DNA of 64,000 bases from Geosiphon pyriformis (GCA_016748015.1 JAAOMT010000494.1:1-64000), one strand, 5' to 3'. Shown: positions 45,107 through 57,400, numbered from the stretch's first letter. Translations and numbers: made by a program. Notes: generated from the letters alone by a model not told the origin.

Positions 45107-47350
45107 GCAGAATCAGAAAACATAGGAGCAAACCATCTAGGATTTGTGAAATCTTTATTTCAACACTATTGTTAACATTTGGGATTAAATCACAACCACA
45201 TATCAGTAGAATCAGCTTTCAATTTCTATGTCAATAAAAAAATTGCCTATCTGTTAAGAACACCAGTAAATATCAAATCAGCAAGAGAAGCCTTTTACAG
45301 TGAATTAATTCAAAATACCAACCTGCCAACAAATCACAATTTTGCCTCTATCATCACAGAAATCAACAAAGAAATTGAACACTACATACAACAAAAATAC
45401 CCCATTACTTACACGAGCAAAGGCAAAAGAAAACTGTAAACACCAGCAATAACACCCAAAAAAATACAACCACCTACTTGGAAGAATACAAGAGTTGAGT
45501 TCCCAACTAATCCATCATACCACTATACACCCAAAAGCACCATTAATATTATATCTACCAGCACGGCCACATCAAACACAACATTAGCATTTGGATGATT
45601 TCTATTTCAAAGTAAACAAAGGAAAGCAGAATTATTAGGACCATATAGTGTGTATTTTGAAGGATTTAACTTGTGATCATCAATGTCATCAGAACTCCAA
45701 TTGCCACTGCCTTCCCCAAATTTCGGAATTTCTGATCTATGGGAAGTAACAAAATCAGAAAAAGAGGAAGAAAAAGAAGCTAAAGATCAAGAATTCACTT
45801 ACCAAAACCCGATCACTAAAAACCCAGAATTTAAAACCCTAAATCTTCAAACCCAGCAAAATCTAAACCCAGAAAATCCAGAAATCAAAACTCTGAATAT
45901 TCAGACACCGCCAACTCAGGATAATTGAAATCTTGATTTAATAAATTAACAAAACTTACCTTCAGTAATCATTATCAATTAACCACCAATTAATCCAATA
46001 GCTGAACCCCTACAACTACTACTTTAACTACCACCCTAACAACCTGTGCAACAACAACCACTTCAACTACCACCACAACAATCCAACTTAGATCCAATGA
46101 CCTATGCACCAATCGCAAAACTTGACAATTTTACCAGTAAAGAGGATGACACCCAAATATGGCTCAACAATGTTGAAAAAGCCATAGTGGCCAATGGATA
46201 GAATGATGGTAGAGCCCTTCAAGTGATTTCCTATTTTCTCAAAAATACTGTCAACTCGTGGTATCAGAGCCTAGCCACCAAACTACAAACCTTTAATGAG
46301 TTTAAAACAGAATTCTTGAGATATTTTAGTAATAACAATAATATCAATCACTTGACCAACACATTTACTACCATCAAACAAAGGGACACAGAAGCAGTCA
46401 CCACTTACTTGGGATGCTTCCATAGAAATCTACACCAAATTCAGGCAATCCAAGCTAATTACTTTACAGCACCACAGATCTTGAACCAGTTCATCAGAGA
46501 ATTGCACAGTAGCATCCTTCAGCGAGTATGTTCAATACATCCAGTTGACCTCTCAACTGCCATTACCCACACCAGAGATTTTGATGCAGCCGAGCTAGAA
46601 GCCAACCACGCCTAAGCTATAAATTTAGTGATAAATAGATCATCTGAATTGGATTCCAAACTAAAACAATTCAGTGATACAATTAATCAGAAACTAGAGA
46701 GATACTTAGTTGACAATTGTGCAATCTATCAACCACCACAATAATAGAATAATTCAGGAAACACAAATTGTTTCCAAAATCAGCCACGTTTATCAACATC
46801 ATTATCATCATCATTACCCAATCAGCCATGGCAGCCAGAAATGCATGTTTGTCACAACTGTAGTAAACAAGGTCACATTAGAGCTGACTGTCAATTTTAT
46901 AGCAACAATTCACAATTGGGAAATTAATATCAAAACCCTAATTGCAGATTTCAGACTCAGAATCACTACCCAAATCAAAACCAATATCAAACCACTTACC
47001 TGCCAATGATGCAGTAACCAATCTATTAACCACCAGTATATCAACCTCCAATTTATCAACTGCAGCCACCAGTAATTTATTAGCCACAGCCCCAAATAAT
47101 TTATTAGCTCCAACAACCAATTCAAACACCACTCCAAAACCCCATTCAAATGACATCAGGAAACCCAAGACCTAGAATCACTCAAAACTGGAGATCAGCG
47201 ATAGTTGTTTATCAACTAATCCCCAGCTCTTCTTACCAACCATCAGGCTTTCGACAGTAGAATCTGGGTACTGGTTCCACCCAAAACCCAAATTCTCAGA
47301 ACTATTTAAGTCTTCTGGTTACCTCAGAAGATGCCACCACCAACAACTCA
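45107..47350 (+). pseudogene. Copy C gag
   Basis: The frame opens at a GTG in the position of the F-copy ATG. The order is: N-terminal helical domain (about 45120-45430), spacer with proline/asparagine (to 45930), Gln-rich tract (45950-46090), retrotransposon-gag domain (46090-46615, with WLNNVEKAI and FLRYFSNNN) and the CCHC zinc knuckle CHNCSKQGHIRADC (46850-46891). A Tyr/Gln/Pro-rich stretch follows to the protease. Gag forms particles and packages element RNA. Stops at about 45173, 45437 and in the Gln-rich tract mostly replace CAA/CAG; those at about 45596, 45675 and 46198 replace TGG. No frameshift separates gag from pol. Confidence 0.87.
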
Positions 47351-47398
47351 AAATCCAACCCACTCCAAACAACACTCACCAACAATATTCCATCAGCA

Positions 47399-47812
47399 AT
47401 GGTTACCAAAAACAAATCTCTTGCAGCCATCTTTCTTTTTGAATTGGAGGAAACCATCAACCCACCTTTGTTCAGTGCAGCAACACTCAAGGAGAAACCC
47501 ATTACCACAATGTACACTGATGCAAAAGTTGATAGTCACTCCATCAAACTGATTCTAGATAGTGGATCAGCTGGCAGCATTATCACAAGACAACTCATGG
47601 ATCAATTAGGTCACCGAGTTGATTGTGCTGCCAGTGCCAGGATTATTATAGCTAATAAAGTGACCAAAACACCCATTGGAGAGATTGATAATTTCCCCAT
47701 AGAAGTCAATGGCATCATAGTACTAATCAAAGTACTTGTCATGGAAGCCACTCAATACCAAGCACTTGTTGGGAATGATTGGCTGTCCAAAACTAACGCA
47801 ACACTAGATTGA
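47399..47812 (+). pseudogene. Copy C aspartic protease domain
   Basis: The segment has LILDSGSAGSIITRQLMDQL, the retropepsin active-site loop with the catalytic Asp in D-S-G (47558-47566), followed by an IVIAN-type strand and a YQALVGNDWLSK flap-like region. The frame continues from gag without shift. It ends at a TGA that replaces a Trp codon of the sister copy D, then continues in the same frame. The active site itself looks intact here, unlike D (DSR). It would cleave the gag-pol polyprotein. Confidence 0.87.
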
Positions 47813-48262
47813 AACACCCAAGAGCTCTAATTTAGCCAGAACAGTCAACACACATGGGTACCAGCCACATGTGACCACTTCAAGCCCATCATCATGCCAT
47901 CAACACCACTTATCAAATTCAAGGAAGAAAAAGCGAAACCCACCTGGGAAGCATACCAAGTCTCGTGGGCCAACATCAACCACAATGAACTGCCACCAAT
48001 ATTTGCCTGGGACAACAACAACAACAAAAAGGAGAAACAAAGAGAAGAACCTACTTGGAAAGCCATCATTGATGCTTGGATTGACAACAACTAAAGTGAA
48101 ATGCCACCAATTCTAGATTGGGAAAAAAAGAACAAGAAAAAAAGGAAAGAAAAGGAAGAAAACATATCTGAAGAAACCACTATTGCAGAAGAAATAACTA
48201 GTGGCTGGAAAAAAGAATACTCACATGAACCAATAAAAAAACTGCCATATATACCTCTCAAA

Positions 48263-48900
48263 TGCAAGGACTGTGGGAAGAAACTGTCCTCAATAGGAGC
48301 TTGGGTAGTGCCAGACAAAGACTACTGGACATGAATCCATTATTATTGCAAGCCCTGCTATAGAGAACAATATGGCTATCCAAAAAGACAAGGCAAGTGG
48401 GACAACAAACCATGTCTCACTTGTAGCAAACAATTACTTGATGAAGGAACGTGGAACAACATTTCTGGTCAAGGAGAAATGTGTAATGCTTTGTGCCAAT
48501 ACACAATTCTTATCAGTGACTGGGTGAGTTGTGGTATGCCCATCACAGCAGCATGGCACAGAGCTATATCCTGCCTAGATGGCTATTTACATGATGAGAA
48601 TGAGATCTGGTAAATGGCCAATGCCAAAGTAGAAAGTGCTTCATCCAGTAAAATTCTGGAGATCAAAAATAACTCTTCAGAACCAACAGACATTGTTTTG
48701 GTTCTCAACTTGAACGCCTTTATCGACTTAGAAAACAAATCAAAAGAATTCCATGAACACTATTAGAATCTAGCACCCACAAGAGAAGAGCAAAAGCAAC
48801 GCTTAGAAAAAATCAACACCTGATTATGTGATCACTGTTTGATTCTATGTGATTTCCAATTCTGTGATGATTGTGACCTCATCTACAATCCACTACCACA
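48263..48900 (+). pseudogene. Copy C cysteine-rich domain
   Basis: Between protease and dUTPase lies a segment with paired cysteines in order: CKDCGKK, YYCKPC, KPCLTCSKQ, NALCQY, then, after an acidic helical stretch, CDHC and CDFQFCDDCDL. The pattern suggests several zinc sites. Copies A and D carry the same pattern. The WDNKPCL and DEGTWNNI strings are conserved among copies. I do not know a family with this arrangement. It could bind nucleic acid or a host protein. In-frame stops at about 48332, 48611 and 48764 mark decay. Confidence 0.7.
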
Positions 48901-49627
48901 CATGATCTACACAATTCTTAAAGAAGAAAAACCAATCAACAACTGTGCATTAGAATTGGAATCGAGTTCCAACCCCAATTCAAACTCCAACAATGACAAT
49001 AACAAAAATAACGGTTCCAGTTCCATTCAAAATGGCTATAACAATGACAATGATTCCAACTCAAATTCAAACTCCAATTCAAACTACGAACAATATATTA
49101 TACTCCCTGACCTCACCAAGAAGCAAGAACTAAAATGGTTCAGTAATAATGATGAAGGTATCATGCCAGAATGTGCACATAATACTGATGCAGGATTTAA
49201 TCTGAGATATTCAGGAAAAAACGCCATCAAATTGGAACCCCATTCGTGTACTTGTATTGATCTGAAAATAGCACTAAAAATTCTAGCAACAACAATGGTT
49301 CAATTAGCATTTAGGAGTAGTTTAGTGAAAAAAGGAATAAACATTAAAGGAGGAATAATTGATGCAGGATATATAAGAAATATCATTGCTATGCTACAAA
49401 ATGACTCAAAAAAAGCCTATGTTATAGAGCCAAATGAAAGAATAGAACAGGCAATATTCCTGTCTCTGGTAAAAATAGCTCAGTTAGTTTCAGTGAAAAA
49501 TAGGAAAGAATTAGGGATAATAGCAAGAGGGATACAGGGATTTGAATCAACGGGTAGAATAGATATACCAGTTAATATGGTAGAGGAAAAAATTATTGGC
49601 CAAGGAAAAATTATCTCAACTAGTTAA
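48839..49627 (+). pseudogene. Copy C dUTPase-like domain
   Basis: A 262-codon open stretch begins with the end of the cysteine-rich domain and an Asn/Ser-rich tract. It then has the five dUTPase motifs: TDAGFNLRY (1), RSSLVKKGI (2), GGIIDAGY (3), RIEQAIF (4, usually RIAQ) and RGIQGFESTGR (5, usually GFGSTG). dUTPases act as trimers and convert dUTP to dUMP plus pyrophosphate. The location between protease/cysteine-rich domain and RT is conserved in A and D. A dUTPase could limit uracil in element cDNA, as proposed for retroviral dUTPases; that role is inference here. Confidence 0.88.
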
Positions 49628-51380
49628 ACAATTTCCATTCCACTATATAGCTGATACATGTTAGCAATAGAAAGGAGAGAGAAGGAGCAAGAACAAATTT
49701 TTGAAGCAGAAGCAACCCTTTGTGAATCAGGAGAAATTGGACTTATCAATCTACACATACCAGCCAAGAGCCATAACCATATCAAAATTCCCATCTACAA
49801 TAACACCAGAAATGTTGTAGAGATACCAGAAGGAACCAATCTCAGATATTTAACCATGGAAATTGAAGATCAAGCACCAAGCAGCATTCCAGATTTTCCA
49901 CAGCTTTGTGAATATATGGACATTATATCACAAACCATCTACAAATGAAACAAATGTTATCTGTTACAGCCAGAACAATTGGAACAGATGAACATGAAAA
50001 ATCTAGACCCACTTCAACAGATGCAACTAAAGATGTTACTCAATAATTTCAATGACATCTTCACTAGTGAAAACAAATTTGGCAGAACTAATATTATTTA
50101 GCATCAGATCAAGACTAGAAATGCAATGCCAATTAAACAGTAAGCATATAGGGAGCCACCAGCCAGCCATGAAATCATCTGTCAAGAGATCAACTGAATG
50201 CTTGACAACAGATTAATTCAGCTATCAATAAGCCCATAGTCGTCATTAGTAGTACTCATCTGTAAAAAGAATGGAAAAATCCGATTTTGTGTAGACTACA
50301 GAAAACTCAAAAGTGTAATTTGTGAAGACAGCTATCCAACTCCATGAATACAAAAACTATTCGACACTTTTGGTGGAAACAAATAGTTTTCAACATTAGA
50401 CTTGGATAGTGGTTACTGACAAGTAGCCATGGATCCAGCCGACAAAAAAAAAATGGCATTCACCACAAGAGAGGGAAACTTTAAGTTTGAAGTTATGCCA
50501 TTTGGCTTAACCAATGCTTCAGCTACATTCCAATAGTTAATGGAAATTATGTATACCAGCTTATTGTGGAAATCAGTAGTTGTATACTTGGATGATACCA
50601 ATGTGTTCTCAAAAACATTCAATGATCATTTACATTATCTCTAACAAGTGTTTAAAAGATTACAATGAGCAGGATTAAAATTGAATACAACAAAGTGTTT
50701 TTTTGGCAAAACAGAACTAAAATTTTTGGGACACATAATTAGCAAAGACAACATAAAAACAAATTCAGAAAAAATAGAAATAGTAAAGAACTTTCTAATA
50801 CCAACCAATGTAACTGAGCTGAAATCATTCTTGAGATTTATGAGCTATTATAAACACTTCAAAAAGAACTTTTCAAAGATAGCACAACCACTCAATGATC
50901 TTCAAACCAAAAATGCAAAGTATAAATGGACTGAAACCCAGCAAGAAGCATTTGATATCTTAAGAAAAAAGCTTATTCAAGCTCCAGTATTGATCTATTC
51001 AGATCATAGTAAACCATTCATTATTACCACTGATGCATCAGGTCAAGCATTGAAAGCAGTACTATTTCAGAGAAGATTGGATGGAAGAGAAAATCCAGTC
51101 ACATATGCCAGCTGAGGTTTAACACCAGCTGAAAAGAAGTATGAAACACCAGAATTAGAACATTTAGCAATCTATTGGGCAGTTATGAAATGGAAAGAAT
51201 ACTTGAGCCAAAAGTTTGAGATGTACACAGATCACAAAAGATTGACATCACTCCAAAAACAAGAATTTGGAGACAGAAGACAGTCAAGATGAAAAATGGC
51301 TCTTTTGACATATACTTATACTATACATTATAAAAAGAGAAAAGACAACAAAAATGCCGACAGTTTGTTATGAATGAGAC
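49628..51380 (+). pseudogene. Copy C linker, reverse transcriptase and RNase H
   Basis: After a linker (to about 50100) comes a Ty3/gypsy RT with [37 protein letters not shown] and the intact catalytic box YLDD (50585-50596). The thumb/connection region includes FLGHIISKDNIKT. RNase H follows from about 50900 with IITTDASGQAL (first Asp), ELEHLAIYWAV (Glu) and YTDHKRLT (Asp), to ADSLL. These enzymes make cDNA and remove the RNA strand. Stops are scattered, including two in the RT palm at Trp and Gln/Arg positions, but there is no frameshift. Confidence 0.9.
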
Positions 51381-51399
51381 AAATCTAAGAATATTTCAA

Positions 51400-53518
51400 C
51401 CCAAAAAAATATAACAAAACCAAAACAATACTCATGAAAATATAACAAAAGATAAACACACAAAAATATCAACAACTTCAATATTATATAGATACTCAAC
51501 AGTTCAAAGAGAAATTATCTCAACCAGAACAAAAAAGAATCAAACAACAATCCAAATATTTTATCACTCACCAAAATATACTTTATCAGAAAAATAGAAA
51601 AGATTTAGATCAACCAACCAGAGTAATTACAAAACCAGAAAAGGAAACAATACTGTTTAACATGCACTCAAATCCAACTGCAGAATATTTTTATAAAGAA
51701 GCAACTATAGAAAGAACCAAAAAGAGATACTATTGGCCATCAATATATCCAGACATCATCCAATATGTGCAAAATTGTAATGCTTGTCAAAGAAGAGAAG
51801 GAACAAAACCCAGCAAACCATTGAGACCAATCAAAGTGGGACAACCATTTGACCGTATTGGAATTGATTTAGTCAGACTATTAACAATTACCAGCAAAGG
51901 CAACAGATATATTGCAATAGCCATGGACTATCTTACTAAATGGCCAGAAGCCAAAGCAATTCAAAGAGCAGATGCAAAATTTGTTGTCGAATTCATCTAT
52001 CAAGATCTGATTTGTTAACATAGATGTTTAAAAGAACTATTATCAGACCAAGAAACCTATTTTGTGAATAGAACATTAGCAAAACTAAGCCAAAGATTCG
52101 GAATTAAGAGACCACTATTATCACTATACCATCCACAAACCAATGGATTAGTTAAAAGATTTAATAGAACATTGTGTGAAACAATAGTAAAACTCAGTCA
52201 AGAAAACTAGGACAAATGGTATTTGTTCATACCATCAGTATTATTTGCTTATCAGACAATGAAGCAAGACACCACACAAACAACACCATTTAAATTGATA
52301 TACAGTAGAACAGCAACATTACCAGTTGAGATAGAGATTAACACATATCCAACTGAACTAATAACAGAAAAAATTTTTCAAAAAACATTGTTAAAAAAAA
52401 CATATGACTTAATGGAAACATTGGAAAACAAACGAAAAAGAACAGCTGATAACATACAAAAGTCACAAGAAAAACAGAAAAAAAAACATGATAATCAACT
52501 ACCAGACAAACTAGTTGAATTCAAGATTGGAAACAAAGTACTCTTATATTGTACTAAAGTGGAAAAACAATAGAGTGGAAAATTTGACCCCAAATAAGAT
52601 GAACCATTTCATATAGAAGAAATTCTAGGGAATGGAGCTTACAAATTAAGACTGGATAACAAAATCTTAACCAAAGCAGCACATGGAGATTGACTAAAAC
52701 CATACTACAACATTACATCACCATCCACCAGTAATATTCCACAATTAGAAGTACAGAAGATACTAGTCCAACCAGAGAAGATTCCACAAGATCTAGAACC
52801 AATCATCATTATTGACAACAACACATTAAATTAATTCATTAAAAGAATATATAAAGACATGATAGATGTGACAAAAAATATCAGAAAAATGGAAATTACA
52901 GACAACATTCACTTATTAGCACAACAACTCTTTCAATTGATTCAACACCAAGAGATGGAAATTACAATTAATCAACAAACCATCTAATATCAAGACACTA
53001 GAAAGACATCACCACATAAAACACAGAAGAAAACAGAAAATACCATTGACAAAATCATTGCGAAAGTAAAATTAACAATAAAAAAGTTAACAAAAGAGTC
53101 ACTATACCAAGAGTTGACTAAAAAAACTTGGAATTAGTGGATACAACAATTTCCAAGAAACTATTGTTATTTTTACTTGGAACAACATGTGAATATTCAG
53201 AATCTATATATGGATAAAACAAAGCAATTATTTGACACAAGAATACTACAACAATTAGAATATTTTGTGAGAAAGAACAACTTATCTACACAGATCTAAG
53301 CCATATACCGAATACACACAGCATTTCAGGATCGACCAGAAATCTTACTTAACAAAGCAATGGATATGATTACCAGTAATCAATTAGGAAAGATCACCAA
53401 TGCTCAATTTAAAAAATTACAGACTCAAATAACACAAGTAATTCTTGAAAATGAAATTCAGGAAATAGTTCAAGAAGGAGAATTAACAGAGTTAGATTTT
53501 GACAGAGCTCAATATTAA
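51400..53518 (+). pseudogene. Copy C integrase and C-terminal extension
   Basis: The H2C2 zinc domain has HSNPTAEYF (second His replaced by Tyr; copy D keeps His) and CNACQR. The catalytic core has GIDLVRLLTITSKGNRYIA (first Asp), LLSDQETYF (second Asp) and VKRFNRTL, where the catalytic Glu is Lys. A GPY/F-like region ends near 52700. Some 240 more codons follow (52800-53518), with QLFQLIQHQEMEIT, FPRNYCYFYLEQHVNIQN and LDFDRAQY at the end, to a TAA at 53516-53518. This extension is not a chromodomain that I recognise and has no membrane segments. Confidence 0.85.
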
Positions 53519-53531
53519 AAGAAGGGAATAA
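53519..53531 (+). promoter_or_regulatory. Polypurine tract
   Basis: AAGAAGGGAATAA lies directly before the TGTTAC of the 3' LTR and just after the gag-pol stop, the expected place for plus-strand priming. Confidence 0.65.
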
Positions 53532-54402
53532 TGTTACTCATAGAAATATAAGGAATATATATTAGCATAGTTATTAACCAATTAGAAGTAGATGTAGTAA
53601 AATGTGAAATTCCAGGATTCCTCTTAGGAATTGCAGGATTCCAGGAATTACAGGATTCTCACAAGGAATCACAGGATTCCAGAATTCCAGAATTTCTCTC
53701 AAAAGAATTGCAGGATTCCAGAAATCCCAGGATTTCTGTTGTAAAGAATTGAGGAATTGAGGAATCTCAATTATGTATATATAGCAGTAGGATTAGAAGC
53801 TAAAAAGACAGACCTCTCTGTTTAGATTTTATCTAAACAACTTTCCAAACCACAAATAAATAACTGTTTGTTATCTTAAATCTACTGCCCTTATCAACAC
53901 TTCATGTTGATAGTAATTAATACTTAACCACACTGGAACAATAGCTTTTGATTATGGCTATTGACGGAATACTAACTTGCAAATCATCTTGGCTTATTTC
54001 TTTTCTTTCTTTATTTTTTATTTTTTTCTTTATTTCTTGCTTTGATTTTATTGTTGTTTACTAACTCTATTGAGGATTAATGCACGGAGTACTGATGTTA
54101 AGATAAATGTAACTGGTAAAAGACCCAGAAATAAGGGTAGAACACTCAATTGAAGATAGTTTACTAGGAGGAATACCAGCCATCAAGCTGAGAAAAAAAT
54201 TGACAAAACTGCGGTTTTGGAAAGCTACAGATAAAACTATTATCATTGAATCTCTGTCCATTATACAAAAAACTCAACCAAACCCTTCGGATACAAATCT
54301 TTCAGACACAAACCTTCAGATTACTATCAACTGCAACTAGATTTGAGCACCAAGTTACAGGTTTGTTATTTAATCCAATACCAGAAGTAGTCACCTGTAA
54401 CA
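53532..54402 (+). repeat. 3' LTR of copy C
   Basis: 871 bp, TGTTACTCATAG...CACCTGTAACA. It has GGATTCC units at 53605-53765, TATATATA at 53776-53783 and the stem-loop at 53892-53912 with loop CTTCA, opposite to the 5' LTR. Confidence 0.93.
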
Positions 54403-57400
54403 ATGTACGTCCAATGCATCCAGCAGACCTTCAAGCTGCAGTTACCAATGCCAGAGATTTTTAAGCAGTTGAACTCGAAGCTAACCATGCCCAAGCCATA
54501 AATCTAGTGATGAATGGATCATCTAAATTGGATTCCAAATTGAAACAATTCAGTAATTCCATTAACCAGAAGCTTGAAAGGTACTTAGCTGACAATTGTG
54601 CAATTTATCAGCCATCCAAATAATGTAATAATTTAGGAATTACAAATTGCCCACAAAATCAGTCACATTCCTCATCATTATCCAATCAGCCATGGCAGCA
54701 AGAGATGCGTATCTGCCACTACTGTAGTAAACAAGAACATTTGAGAATCAATTGTCGGTTAAGAATAGAAAACCAATGATTGAGAGATCAATATTGAAAC
54801 TTTGATTACAGGTTTTCAACTCTAAGATATCAATCAAACACAGAAATATATCAACTAAATTACATACCTATAACACAGCCACAAATTTATTAACTGCCAA
54901 TTTATTAGCCAACAGTACCTGTTATTTATTATCCGCAGCCCCAACCCATTTATCAGCTGCAGCCTCAGGTAATCTATCAGCCACAACAAATTCAAATACC
55001 ACTGCAAAACTTACCTCAAAATAGAACTCAAAGGCCGAGACTAACATAGCAAAGCTGGAGATTGTTGATAGTGGTCTATCAACTGATCTCCAGTTTTATG
55101 GCACAACTATCAAGATCTTGACAATAGAATTTGGGCACTGAGAATGCTTAATACTATTTAAGTCTCCTGATTACTCTAAAAGACACCTCACCCAACAACT
55201 GGGAACTCAACCAACACAAACCACTTATCAACAATATACCTTCAACCACCATAACCAACAACAAATCACTAGACACCATTTTTCTATTTGAATTTGAGAA
55301 AACCACACCAGTTCTATTATTTAGTGGAGCCACTTTTGACACCAAACTGATCACCACCATGTATACTAATATGAAAGTTGATGGTCATGTCATTAAACTG
55401 ATACTAGACAGTAGATCAGCTGGCAGCATTATCACAAGACAACTTATAGACCAATTAGGTCGCCGAGTTGATTGCGCTGCCAGCACCAAGATCATAACCA
55501 CCAATGGAGCAACCAAAACTTCCATTGGTGAGATTGACAACTTCTCTATTAAAGTTAACAGCATAATTGTACCAATCAAGGTACTAGTCATGGAAGCCAC
55601 CCAATACCAAGCACTTATTGGTAATGATTGGCTGTCTAAAGTCAATGTGACACTTGATTGGAGCATGCAAGAGCTTCAACTTAGTCAAAACGAACAACAC
55701 ACATGCATACCTGCTATGTGTAGACACTTCAAGCCCACCACCATGCCACCAGCCCCACTTATCAAATTTGAGGAAGAAGAGAAGAAACCTACCTGGGAAG
55801 CCTACCAAGTTTTTTGGGCTGACACAGAATACAATGAACTGCCACCAGTACTTTTGTGAAACAACAATAGCAAAGGAAAGCAGAAAAAAAAACTTACCTG
55901 GAGTGTCAACTAAGACTGAGAAACCAACCACGATTCAGAAGAACTGACAACTTGGGAATAGAATGAGAGGGAGAAAAGAAAAGAAAAAACAAAGGAAGTA
56001 GAGCCACTACCAACTGCCATTTACACCTCTTACACATATACACCAACACAACAATCGAGCTATTATTAACCAAAGCTAATATGTGTTGATTGTGGCAAGA
56101 AATTGTTGTCAATGGGTGTGTGCTGTAGTGATGATGAGAAATACCAAATGGCAACCAAATTCTACTGCCATGTATGTATCATAAAACACTTTGGACGACC
56201 AAAACAACAAAGAAAATGGGACAACAAATCTTGTCTAGTTTGTGGGAAAACCTTATTCGATGAAGGAATGTGGAATGACATTTCTAAATGAGAAGGAACG
56301 TGCAACACTTCATGCCAATACACAATCCTCATCAGTAATTAGATTAAGAAAGGGACACCAATAGAAACTTCCTAGAAAAAAGCTGTACAGTGATTAGACA
56401 GTTGTCCACATGATGATAACGAGTTATGGAGAATGGCAATAGCCAAGATAGAAGAAGCATTACCTGAGAAAATTAGAGAAATCAAAAACAACCCACCAGA
56501 ACCCATAGAACTTGACTGGAACCCAGAACCAGTCATAAATCTTCTAGATTCAGAACAATTCTATGAATACTACCAGGAACTAGTGTTTACAAGAGAAGAA
56601 CAAGAGCAATACTTGAAACAGTTGAATACTCAATTATGTTAACATTAGTTAATTCCTTGTGACTTTCAATATTGTAATGAGTGTAATCTTATTTACAATC
56701 CACCACTATGCATGATCTACACAATCCCAGAAAAAGACAAACCAATGAGCAGCTGCGCATCAGAATCAGAATCAAATTTTAATCCTGATTTAAACTCCAA
56801 CAATGATAATGACAAAAATAACAGTTTTAGCTCCATTCAAAATGGCAACAAAAATATCAACAATTCAGACTCTGATTCAAATCCCAAAATATACATTGCA
56901 CTTCCTGATCTCTTTAAGGAGCAGGAACTCAAATGGTGTAGTGACAATAATGAAAGTATTATGTCAGAACAGGTGCATAATACTGATGCAGGGTTTGATC
57001 TAAGATATTCAGGGAAGAATGCCATCAAATTGGAACCATATTTACACACATGTATTGATCTTAAAATAGCACTGAAAATTCTAGCAACAACAATGGTCCA
57101 GTTAGCATTTAGGAGTAGTCTAGCAAAAAAAGGAATCAACATCAGAAGAAGAATAATTGATGCAGAATACATAGAAAATATTATTGCTATGCTACAAAAT
57201 GATTCAGAAAAAGTATATATTATAAAGCCAAATGAAAAGATAGCACAGGCAATATTCCTACCTCTGGTGAAAATAGCTTAGTTAGTGTCAGTGGAAAGCA
57301 GAGAGGAATTAGGAATAACAGCAAAAGGAATACAAGAATTCGGATTCACAAGTAGAATAGATGTACCAGTTAATATGGCAGAGGAAGAGATTATTGACAA

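Larger units (their letters stand above)
44190..54402 (+). mobile_element. Complete dUTPase-encoding Ty3/gypsy-type LTR retrotransposon, copy C
   Basis: It is complete from LTR to LTR: 5' LTR 44190-45043, primer-binding site, one gag-pol frame 45107-53518, polypurine tract and 3' LTR 53532-54402. The two LTRs differ mainly by C/T and G/A changes, a 17-bp length difference and one flipped hairpin loop, so the insertion is not recent but is younger than its host element F/D. Sister copies A, D and E have the same domain order as far as they extend. Confidence 0.93.

Noticed and set aside
45107-53518. TAA/TAG read as Gln (alternative genetic code) to explain in-frame stops
   Set aside because: The host genes in this window end with TAA or TGA and use CAA/CAG for Gln throughout. 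In the element, stops also replace Trp and Arg codons. Mutational decay explains the pattern better.
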